Shown here: one piece after another, positions 48,560 through 58,654 of the stretch
Position numbering within the stretch: position 1 is the stretch's first letter
How the letters are laid out: every line of letters begins with the position of its first letter
Origin: Limnanthes douglasii subsp. nivea
Taxonomy: Eukaryota; Streptophyta; Magnoliopsida; Brassicales; Limnanthaceae
Reading direction: 5' to 3'
DNA: 64,000 nucleotides
NCBI GenBank assembly: GCA_036936605.1
Contig: JAUPFV010000005.1
Coordinates: 228,499,770-228,563,769, forward strand
Notes under the pieces: generated by a model
Seen by the model: the letters and a program-made list of their open reading frames with translations, nothing else
What the model was told of the DNA's origin: nothing
The model's database searches: none
Position numbers and translations under genes: made by a program

Positions 48560-49329
48560 TGTAAGCTTCTATCTGACTAACTAACGAGAGCACCTGCAAT
48601 TGGCGAAGGAAATTGTACTGTTCGAGTTTAATATATAGAGTTGAAGGGAAAAAAAAATTAATTTCATCCTGAATTTTTTCTCCAATTTTTTTCCTAAATT
48701 TTTAAATTCTTGTACAATTCAAGATAGTGTATTTATTATTCTTATCACCTTTCCGAATAATTTTTTGGCAAATTTTGGCATTCTATGTAGCCTTTTACTG
48801 GTTTCTTGGTATTAATAAAAACCAGACAAACTGAAAACCAAGATCATCTTCAAACCAGAAACATATACTAAACTGATGTCCTAACTTGGGATCCGAACCC
48901 GTTTGATTTTAAATTCAGTTGAGTTTCGACATTGAATTTATAAAAACTATATTCAAAAACCAAAACTTGTGAATCTGATAAAAAATACAAATGAACGGGA
49001 GCTTGATTCGAACATTTCCATAATAACCTACGACTTGGTGTTCAGATTCCGACCCAACAAGCCACTGTACCATGAATTATTTTGTCTTATATTGCGCAAT
49101 TTATAATGAGATCTGCGGGATATTTTTTAGAAATATTTTATAAATACGTGGTATAAGATTCCAAAAAAGGATATTATTAAGTCTGTTGAACATATGATAC
49201 ATACATGTTTGTACACGATGGGTTAGACATATCTCATAAAAATATTAGTTTTGGTTGTGAAATGCGATGTAATTGAATTGTGTAACCAAATAAAAGTATA
49301 AACAATATGATTCGAAGCATATTTATTCT
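48560..49329. other. Kinase 3' region and AT-rich intergenic sequence
   Basis: It includes the probable 3' UTR of the kinase. From about 48800 to 49000 there are accaga and aaaccagaaac words resembling the AACC-type repeats elsewhere in the window. No gene seen. Confidence 0.45.
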
Positions 49330-50760
49330 ATCATCTTGTCCATTCTATGGAAATCACCATGAAGCGGTGAAATCTCAAATATATTATGTCATTATGTTGG
49401 TGCATAACTTTTGAAACTCGTAGATATATGAAAAATTACACATAATGTGTCATCGATGTCGCGCATAATATTTTATTTATGTTCCGCGCTAGTTAACATA
49501 ATTCATTATGTTATGAAATCTTCATAAATTATTTTTGTCCTTCTAACCACTATTTGTTTGGTTTTTCATGGTTTATTTGTTCTTTTATGTTGTATTAGGA
49601 AAATTTGGATGAAATATAAATTTTAGATTCTTGTTCTTATCATTTCCTAACCTAACCTAGTCATACTAAAATATATTATCACACTTACAAAATCTCGTCT
49701 AATATACATGTGAAACCTTACATATTTTACCTAAGAAAGTTATAGTATGTAGGCTACGAAACCTACACTTGATTCACATTCCTACGGAATATGACTTGAC
49801 TCATCTTATCACATCTTTGGTGTATAAAATTCACTATGTGGCTTATGTCCTACCGTATTATATTTTGTCATTCTAACCACTTGTACCTTGATTCGTTATG
49901 ATTTATTTGTTGTTTTGTGTTGTATTAATAGTGAAATATTAATTTTAGATGCTTGTTCTTACCATTTTCCAACCTATACTTAAATTGTTATAATATATGA
50001 TAATAGTTAAGAAATGTAAATTAAACACATAAAAATTCTTACATTTATAATGTTCGGAACGTGTAGTATGTATAATACAAAACCATAACTTCATGCACAT
50101 ACTTGTGAAATATAACCTGGTTTATTTTGCCTTATAGCTGGTGATTAAAATTTACTAATGTTACCAAACTTCTGACGAATTATTTTTTGTCGTTCTAACT
50201 ACTATTCCATTGGTTTTTCATGATTTATTTGTTGTTTTTTGTCGTCTTAGAAAACTTTTGGCAGAATATTAAATTTAGATGCTTATTTTTATCATTTTGC
50301 AGCTTAGAAAACATATATTATCTTATATGAATACAGTATGAAACCTAGGTTAAAATACATTATCGTATATGAAAAAACTTATGAAACCTAGGCTAAAATA
50401 CGCATGTCAAACCTTATATTGATAATATAAAAAGTAGGTATGATATGAAATCTATAGTTTATGTACGGACTTTGATAATATAATATGGCTTATTTTGCCA
50501 AAAATTTGACGAATATAATTCATTATGTCGCCGAATTTGTGACGAATTATTTTTTTATCGCTTTAACCACTCATTTGTTGATTTTTTATGATCTATTTGT
50601 TATTTTGTGTTATGTTAGAAAGAAAAATATTACCTTCAGATGATTGTTTAACCTAGTAATACTAGAATTTATTAACATACTTTCAAAACCTAATATTTTT
50701 ATTGTGTGAAACTCAGCGTTGTTATATTATAAAAAAACGTCATTAGTTTGTTGTGAAACC
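49330..50760. repeat. Diverged tandem array, unit about 325-370 bp
   Basis: Four diverged units can be aligned on a shared block that begins ttctaaccac and runs through a tttatttgttnttttntgtt stretch. Block starts are 49541, 49871, 50193 and 50561, giving spacings of 330, 322 and 368. A second shared block (cattatgt..c.aa.tt.tgacgaattatttttt) precedes each. A related unit lies in inverted orientation at about 54180-54374. Confidence 0.75.
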
Positions 50761-52904
50761 TAATTTTCCAGAAAGTTTCGTGTTCTAAAATAAGGTAAAT
50801 GTTGATGAATATCAGCGTTAGTAAATTCCACTCATGATTTCCTTACCCCACGAGTATTACAAACTAGATTTGATGACTGGATGGAAGAGGTCGGTAAAAA
50901 ATTGCTTTTATAATTATACTTTGAAGACACGATCTGTGTCGTAAAGGTAGAACCCCTAAAGTTGTGCATGTTTGTGAAAGATTCGACTGTTATAATTAAG
51001 TCTTGGCAGAAATATTAAAAATAGGAATCAATTAGTAGCAAAATACTAAATTGTCCTTTTAAATTAGTAAATGGGTCAGCCAAATGTGATAATATACGTT
51101 TGTTAAACGTGCTCTTTAACGTACACAACCACCCACCCATCAAATACTTTCAAGAACATATGCACGTAATGAGGTTTAAAAGTCACAAAAAATAATGGTA
51201 AATTTTTTAATCTCATTGGGTACACGTCATCTGATACATTACATATTTTAAAGAAGATCGATCCAGAAAATCCTCCAACATGCATAACATATACAAATAT
51301 CGCAAAAATGAGTAATTGAAAAAAATACTAGTTAGTAAATATAATGTTATTGCCTATATTATAAACACAAAAATACATATAATGAAATAGGGTCGTGAAT
51401 GAATGATCTGGTGTTATAATAGAATTGTCATTTGTACACCAAATGAGCATAAATTTCTTACGAGGTTCTAGCGAGTAGCGAGTGCTTTTCGTGGATATTA
51501 CGTATAAGACTATGAGAGGAAGGATATTATTGTTTAAAATAATAGGGATTACTTCCACCAATATGGATAAAGTAATGTTAGAGAGAAACTCACTTTAGAA
51601 CTTCAAAAGGATAATGAGTTTTATTTACAAGTTTTTGGTAGTGAAATTCAATATGGTGATGAATTAATACGTTTGGCACACTGTCGAGTACATGCTCAAC
51701 CAGAATATTGAATAAGTTTACAAACCAATAAGATACTCATTATGAAAATATTTTAATATACATATATTATCTCACTTCAAAGGAGGGTGCATAATGTATC
51801 TTCTGTTTAAAGAGGCACCCCCTATGGATGGACAATTGAAAAATGTCTCATGTGTGTACGTGATTGTACGTGATGGGAGATCATATCGTTCATGTATGTG
51901 TTTATATCGGTTATTCAATATTTATTTTATTATTATGTCTCTTATTATTTATTTATTTATTAAATATCAATGATTTTATAGGGTAAAAATGTTGTGGTGG
52001 ATCTTTACCAAGTATATATACTAGATGATATCGAATTAATCAAGAAACATTATACGTTTGAGCTTTATCAATATATTTAAGGATCGTGATATTCTGTAAA
52101 CTTTAACCTTCAACAAAGATCAATCGTTTATCACAAGTCAAATATTTAACAAAAGACATATAGAGGTTTTCTTTTTTATATAAATATGAACTATGATATT
52201 TTAATTTTTTGAAACCTTTTACTTTAGTAGAGGGAATACTAACTATTTGTAAAATTTATGTTATAATCATTTAGCAAAACTAATAGTTGATATGTACAAT
52301 TTAGAAAACCATGTTTCTTAAGTATTTATGAATATAGGTTCGGACTATACATACCCAACACCAATCTAATTAACCCAAAATATGCAATTGACTTATGTTT
52401 AACTTTTTAGTAAAAAATCAATCCCAAAATTTCATTTAATTACAAAACTGTCATTAATGAAGAAAAAACACTAATGTATCTTAAGTTCACCCAAAACCCA
52501 AAACAACCTAATTTGCTAACCGTACTCGTTAAAAACACTTTCATTTAGTTGATTAAACCTCATATTGTTACTAATTTCTAAAGTTCTTGAAAATCTTGTT
52601 GAACATTCAAACATCTTCAAGAATGGGTATTTAATCAAATACATAAATAATTAACAGATAAAAATATGCTTTTAAAAAAACATCAACAATGTTTTTTAAA
52701 CTTCAATACATAAATAATTAACACATAAAAAATACTACTAACTAAATAGTTTTCACTTATAGTAGACATTGATATGATACATATTCCACGTTGTTATGGA
52801 TAGCATCTTATGTGTGTAATCTGAACATATAACAAGACAGTAAATAGAGAATTGGTCGATGATCCGTCACCTAGCATAGCTAAAAACTCATACATGGTCT
52901 TCAT
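50761..52904. other. AT-rich sequence, no gene recognised
   Basis: Short minus-strand ORFs (51285-51103, 51561-51328) show no family resemblance. The stretch lies between the tandem array and the PMD remnant, and could be part of the same element. Confidence 0.4.
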
Positions 52905-53470
52905 TTTTTATTCCAAAGATTTACCCAAATGATAGTAAATATGATCGAGTATGTAAACACCCCATGCGTATGATTTTATACCATTAATTTCTTTGAGGAA
53001 GAGTGTATACTTAGGTGATACAAACATGTTGCTTTTATCGATAAATATAGTGCATCCAAACAAATACAACAAATATGCTCATGTCGCATGGGACACGTCG
53101 TCATCAATAAACTCCGGACTAGTATCATGGTATCTAAGGTTGCTAAATATTATGTGGAGACAATCCAAATTGATTCCAATACCTTTATATTTTCCATTAT
53201 TCTTAAATAATATTTTGTAACGTACACCCAACATATTAGTAACCCTAAGGATAAATCTTAACTTTGGGATATTATCTTAACATTCTTTATATTACAAATG
53301 ATACTCAACATGATAATAACGTCCACGTCATCTAATGTGATGGTTGTATAGAAACAAAAATGAAATATATTGGTCTTTAGATACCACATATCCATGAACA
53401 TGTCGGTAAAGTGTTCAGACTAAAATTGGCCAAAGGATCTGTAAGCCTCCCAAATGGTATCGTATCCAAA
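52905..53470 (-). pseudogene. Plant mobile domain (PMD, MAIN/MAIL-like) remnant
   Basis: The minus strand contains two PMD blocks. At about 53365-53315 it reads IFHFCFYTTITLDDVDVI, matching the TFHLP.GEMTITLDDVA.L start of the domain. At about 53080-52910 it reads AYLLYLFGCTIFIDKS, then LKEINGIKSYAWG and LDHIYYHLG. These match the core (YLLYLLGC.LF.D.S, D...I..Y.WG, LA.LY..L). The domain is found in the host MAIN/MAIL proteins and in many plant transposons. Here it is broken by stops and a frameshift and no start was found. The position beside an inverted repeat pair suggests a transposon-borne copy. Confidence 0.7.
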
Positions 53471-54001
53471 CTAGCTCGTAATCATTAATGAGGTATGAGA
53501 CTCTATGATCTCAAACATGTATAGTGAGCGTATACTTATATGGTTCTCTCCTACTACATAAATAAATAAAAATTATATTTATTAGAATAAAATTAAAATT
53601 TTAACATATATGATCATATGTATTTTAAATGTGGTTAAAGTTAGATTTAGTATTACCTCGTATTTCCATGTTTTGTTGGCCATATGTTTTTTGGAACTCA
53701 GGATTAACCACGGTACCCGATTTAAAGAGAGACCCATTTTTTATTTAGTTTTGCTTCGCCCAACTCAGGTTGGAGCCCTTGTATCATTGGAGTTGAGCAT
53801 GAGATGATCTCATGTACGAATAAGAATTGGTGTAATGTACTGGTTCTATCTTTATCGAAGTAATAACTTCTTCTCAGATGAAGTTCCTCGCTTGTTCCGT
53901 ATGTACACGATCAATCGACGTGATCCATAATTTGGAAAAATAATATTGATACAACTTACGTCAAAACACATAAACATGTTAAGGTTAATAAAAATTATAC
54001 A

Positions 54002-54107
54002 TTTGTTATAATTTCACAAGTCAGAGCACACGTTTCGTAATATGCATACTATACGTTTGTTATGATTTCACAAGTCAATGCACACGTTTTGTAATATGCA
54101 TAGTATG
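54002..54107. repeat. 53-bp tandem duplication
   Basis: Two units begin tttgttat.atttcacaagtca at 54002 and 54055 and differ at a few positions. They run into the palindrome at 54099-54116. Confidence 0.8.
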
Positions 54108-54182
54108 CATACTATGTTTCGGGTCGTGTTCGTGTTGGGTTTACAGGTCGTGTCCAAAATTGACAGCTCTAATGCATACTAT
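54099..54182. repeat. 18-bp perfect palindrome and small insertion flanked by an 11-bp repeat
   Basis: catagtatgcatactatg (54099-54116) is a perfect palindrome. The 11 bases atgcatactat occur at 54105-54115 and 54172-54182. They flank a 56-bp GC-richer piece (gtttcgggtcgtgttcg...gacagctcta). This looks like a tiny transposon remnant with a target-site duplication. Confidence 0.6.
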
Positions 54183-54374
54183 ACATTCCATACACAAATA
54201 TGTAAAGTTTCACTTGTGTAATACATGATATTTTACAAGTATGGTCATAGAGTTTAGTATTATAAGGTTAGCTTGCAAATTGGTAAGAATAAATATCTAA
54301 AGTTAATATTTCACTGAAATCTTCCTACCACGACACAAAGACAACAAATAAATTATAATAAAACCAATTAAATC
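54180..54374. repeat. Inverted copy of the 325-bp array unit
   Basis: Read on the minus strand from 54370, the sequence gives tttatttgttgtctttgtgtcgtggtag, then a decayed gaaatattaactttagat and ttcttaccaatttgcaa. These are the same blocks, in the same order, as in the units at 49541-50700. It is cut at 54374 by the Gypsy 2 LTR. Confidence 0.7.
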
Positions 54375-54802
54375 TGGTGATGATAATTATCGCCTGAGGG
54401 TAGGCTTGTAATTTGTTTGGTGTTTAATAGTAGTATGTGAGTGTTTTATTTTTAGTGTAGAGAGTAGAGAGATAATTAAGCTGGCTGGTAGCAGTTAATT
54501 CTCATTACCCACACTTAATGCAGGTGGTTGGGTATTTATACCCTCATGTTTGGGCCCTTATGGGCTTTCGGGTCATGTTAAATAGACCCGGGTCATGTTA
54601 AATAGACCCGGGTCATGTTCAAAGACCCATGAGCTCTAAGTAGGAGAGCAAGTAGCTTAGTCAAGTAGTGTTTAGGTTTTTTAGTACTTTTGTCATAGTT
54701 CGAACAGTCCTTTGGGCTAAGTGTTCGAAGTGATCTGTCCGGTCCGGAGAGCTTGGACCGATCTGTCCTTGTCCGGGGAGCATGCAGAATTCGGACTCAT
54801 CA
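54375..54802 (-). repeat. 3' LTR of Gypsy 2
   Basis: 428 bp, beginning TGATGAGTCCGAA and ending CACCA on the minus strand. It aligns with the Gypsy 1 LTRs, including the palindromic TATA region gggtatttataccc at 54529-54542. It is about 50 bp longer, partly because of a 20-bp unit (ggtcatgttaaatagacccg) repeated nearly three times at 54571-54628. The left flank aaatc (54370-54374) is the candidate target-site duplication. Confidence 0.88.
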
Positions 54803-55140
54803 GGAGCCCCTTTTTTAGGTGTTTGTGCAAATACTCTTGTCAAAAACCTGAAAACAGTCTGACATCAGGGGTAGTTATAATCCGGACATGTCTGTCAATT
54901 TGGGCTATGGGTTTATCCGGACTAATAAAGCTTCACGAATTCAAAACGGTTTTTTCCAAAGTTCGTGGGACACGTGTCGCTCTCTGATTGGTTGCTTCAG
55001 CCGTTTTTTCACCTTGAATTTCGAACCCATCTTCTTCGAAAAGCAACTTCTTAATTAAAGGTGATGACATCAGCGCTGTCTTTAATCATTACCAATCTTT
55101 TCGAATTCTCCTAAGAATCAACTTCTTTTTTCAGATTTAC

Positions 55141-55148
55141 TATAAATA
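55141..55148 (+). promoter_or_regulatory. TATA box of the antisense gene in Gypsy 2
   Basis: tataaata on the plus strand, about 100 bp before the ATG at 55248, followed by a CT-rich leader (ctctctctct at about 55209-55220). It lies inside the retrotransposon but points against its genome transcript. Confidence 0.65.
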
Positions 55149-55247
55149 CAAACTCACTTTCTACTGTTTTACCATCTCTTTCACATTTACTTTGCAAAAT
55201 TTCCCAAAGCTCTCTCTCTCTAAAGCAAAAACTTTGTTCGATAGTTT

Positions 55248-58171
55248 ATGTTTACAGCGAGGAACGCTCTGGTCAAAGGCGGGTGGCTCAACCTTTCTGA
55301 CTTAGAGAAGGCTCAAAAAGTCGAAAGAGAAGAGTTACCCACTTCGCCTGTCGATAGACCAATCACCTCTGCCACAGAGTCAGATCAAGGCTCTTCTTCT
55401 TCTAAAGGCACTAAGCCTAGAAAACTATTTCAAACCAACCTTTCCCCCATTATCTCTAGTTCCTCAGTTCAGGAATCGAAGCCTACTGTCGAGCCAGGAG
55501 TAACAGCTACTAGCCTAAAAAAACCCTCACCCTTCATAGCTATGGGGTCAGATACAGAGCACTCCCCTGAGAAGCTAGTCGATAGGAGGAAAGGCCGGTT
55601 AGTTAGAGGCCAAGGGTCTTAAAACACTCCCTCAAAGTCGGGGGCAAAAGACAGCAGCATCGGGTCAGAGGTGTCTATTAGAGCCCCCAAGGACAGACTG
55701 TCCGGTCCGGAGGGCACCAGCCCAAGTCTTCAAAGAGAAGCACCTGCTCCGGATACTCTACCGGAGGCCAGAAGCCAAAAGAACACAGAGGCCCAGCAGT
55801 CCGGAGACAAGGCTGAGTCAAGTTTGAACCCTCCCCCCACTACTGCTGCTGAAATCCCTTCAAAAATTATGGAGGAAGTTATGGAGGACTCTGTTGAAGA
55901 GGCTCCATTTGAGTCTGAGCCCTCCGGTCAGACTAGTAGTGCAATAGTTTCCAAGAAGGACAAAGGCAGAGAAAAATTGTATTTGAGGCATCCGGATCTG
56001 CCGGAGAGCCTCGAGGGAAGAGTAGGGCCTTGTTTTCACAAGGTCAGCGTTAATTATCTCCTCGCCCTGCAGAAAATCAACTACGCGTTCATCCACACAG
56101 CTGAGCTGGGCCGGATGCGTACAAAATGGGGAATACCGGAGAATGTGAAGATCAGGATACCTATACACCCGGAGACTCCTATGGACTGCAAACTGAGCGA
56201 AGTTGTCATGTTCACGGAGCTATTCAACTGGGGACTCAGATTCCCTTTAGACCCAGATTTTGTCAGATACTTCCATCTGATAAAACTCTGTCCGAGCCGG
56301 CTGAGCCCCAACGCTTGGTATACCCTCATGGCCTGCATCATGGCCTCAAGGCTCTCCGGGATTCCTCTGCCAATGGAGGAGTTTGCTGATGTGGCCAGTC
56401 TGTGCAGAAACCCCAACATCCCCTTTTACCATTTCAATATGGGGGATGACTTCAAGGCTGTTGATGATTTGTTGGAGGCGGAGAGGAATTGGAGGACCCA
56501 GTTCCTATTCGTTAGTGGTGCTTGGGAGAATAGGAGAAAAATCAAGTCTGGAGAGAACCCAAGCCTTTTCAGAAGTAGGTGGAGGAGTGATTGTAAGTCT
56601 TCCACTTTATTCTTTTGTTTTTTTTTAAGTAGTTCGAACTAATGGGTCTCACTTTTGCCTTGGTAGTACTGCCCAAGGAGTTCAACGACTATCAGAAAGT
56701 CGGGCAGGCTACTTGCTCCAAGATCAATGTTTGGGCTGCGGAGAAGTGGGGGAACCGATTCCATGCTGCTTTTACCAATGGCAACTTGGCAAGGTCTCAC
56801 TTGTGGAACACCACAGGTCGGAGAGACTTGTCTTGGGAGGAGCTCACCACTCAGTCTCCTCCGGATGTTGTTCTTAAGAGGACCCATGAACCAGATGGGA
56901 CACTCTTCATGCCAGGCCGGGCCAAAGCCCCGAGCAAAATGAAAGGCAAGAAGGTGGTGGGTGGTGCTAACCCTGCTGATGCAGAGAAGGATGCTCCAAT
57001 AGACCCGGAGGGGCTAGCGCAGATCCAAATCGATGCTGCTCTCTTGGAAGTGGTGGAGCAAGAGACTGAAAAGCAAGAAGCGAACCTCCCAAAACCTCCA
57101 AGGGCTTCCAAGAGAAATCGTAAACAGGGAAGCGAAAGCACAGACCGGGAGGTCAAGAAGAAAAAGACTTCTAAGGGAGACGAGCTTTCTCTCTGGGCTC
57201 CGGAGCCTTCTCTCCAAGCTGATCCTACTGACCCAACGCATGCCGAGGAGATTCCGGGTGACTTTCATACCGATGAGGTTGAGGGGGGAGGTATCAATAT
57301 TGATGGAGTAGACATCACCGGTCTTGGTGAGCTTGGTGAATACTTCCTCAATCTTCCCAGAGATGACTTTGTCGGGCCTTACCTTCCTCTAAGCACCTCC
57401 AACACGGTCACTTTTAATGGTAAGACTTTTATCGTTTCTAGTGAAATGGATCCCATAGCCCACTCTTTGTTAAGAAACTTTCAGCTTGTACTTGTGTTGG
57501 AGAAACAAGTCTGAAACCAGGCCGATATCATCAAAGATCTCAAGTCTGACAAAGAGAGGTTGTCCGATGACCTTCGCACTGCCACTTCCAATGCTGACAT
57601 TTTAAAGGAGGAAACCGAGAAGTTGAAGAGAAAGCAAGAGGCAAGCACCACAAAAATCTCCACTTTAGAGGATACCATTAGAGAGCTCCGGGAGAAGCTT
57701 TCCGGTCTGGAGAAAGACCTTACCACCTCAAAGGGAGAATCCAAAGCTAAGGATCAAATCATCACCAACCTGACCAATGATAAAATCTCTCTTGAGAATA
57801 CAGTGTCTAAGGCTGCCGAGGAGAAAGAGACTTTGCTAAAGGAGCAGGAGGCCAAGATTCAAGCCAAGATCGATGATTATGCCAATAATGTGATCGACAC
57901 TCAGGAGGAAATGTATGCCAAGGTGAAGTTTGACATGGTCCTACTCTTCTATGAGAAGTTTCCGAAGAAGAACCTGGGGGATTTATGGATTCATGTTGAG
58001 CCTGAAGACCTCCCGTATCATACGATGGCTGAGGGCGACAGGTATGGCTACTCTAGTGATTCCTCAGATGACGAAGAACACACCGGGGAGAAACCTGGCG
58101 AAGAGAAGAGTTATTTCAAAGAGAAGGAAAAGACAGATGAAAGTGAGCCATCTTCTAAGGCTCAGCCTTAA
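55248..58171 (+). pseudogene. Antisense ORF of Gypsy 2 (putative gypsy-type transposase domain, coiled coil)
   Basis: A plus-strand gene inside a minus-strand Tat element, between pol and the 3' LTR. It has one frame from ATG 55248 with an intron at 56593-56666 (gtaagt...ttggtag, 74 bp). Joining restores the frame at LLPKEF, for about 950 codons to 58171. Two in-frame stops (TAA 55620-55622, TGA 57512-57514) interrupt it, so this copy is probably dead. The N-terminal third is Ser/Pro/charged and disordered. Then comes a conserved-looking globular block (about 56000-56480) with FTELFNWGLRFPLDPDFVRY, resembling the PF04195 'putative gypsy-type transposon' domain. The second exon has Lys-rich nuclear-type stretches and a long coiled coil (57530-57900), with an acidic Ser-rich end. 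Function is unknown. Antisense ORFs at this place are known in Tat elements such as Grande (gene 23). Confidence 0.8.
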
Positions 58172-58654
58172 TTCATGATTCAGTTTTTACTTAGCTATCC
58201 AAACTAAAGTCCTTGGAAGGCCAAGGCACTCTTTTTTGTAATCGTGTCCGGCAACTGACCGGATAGGTTTCCTGTTCTGTTTTTGACAATTTGAAAAGTC
58301 CTTGGAAGGCCAAGGCACTTTAAGTTATTTTAATGAATATCTTTGTTTCATGCAATTCTCATCTTCTTTCATAGTCTGTTCCAATTTTGTTGGCTAGAGT
58401 TTAAATAGCCTTTAGTTATTTCATAGTGAGAGTGTTTAAGTTCTCCGGCTAGAGTTTAAATAGCCCTTAGTTATTTCAATCCGGATAGTGTGACAAAGGA
58501 CAAAACTTAAAACACTTGGAAATTTTTTAAGAAGGCATCAAATTTTATTCAAAAGCCCGGACACCTCATTAAAACCTCCATGTGCCACCAGGGAGGAAAG
58601 AGTATGCCCCCAAATATTTACATGGATGTTTAAACAAGTAAATATTTACAAATG
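58172..58654. other. Spacer between convergent antisense gene and pol, with paired repeats
   Basis: Non-coding stretch where the plus-strand antisense gene and minus-strand pol face each other. It contains two copies of aagtccttggaaggccaagg (58207-58226 and about 58295-58314), each able to form a 6-bp hairpin with loop aagg. It also has two copies of ggctagagtttaaatagcc (58391 and 58443). It probably holds the 3' ends of the antisense transcript. Confidence 0.7.

Noticed and set aside
51103..51561. Minus-strand ORFs near the PMD remnant as genes
   Set aside because: They are short, AT-driven and without motif. They may be part of the same decayed element but cannot be supported as genes.
56081..56419. 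Minus-strand ORFs under the antisense gene as Gypsy 2 genes
   Set aside because: They are shadows of the plus-strand frame. The plus strand has the TATA box, intron and domain-like protein.
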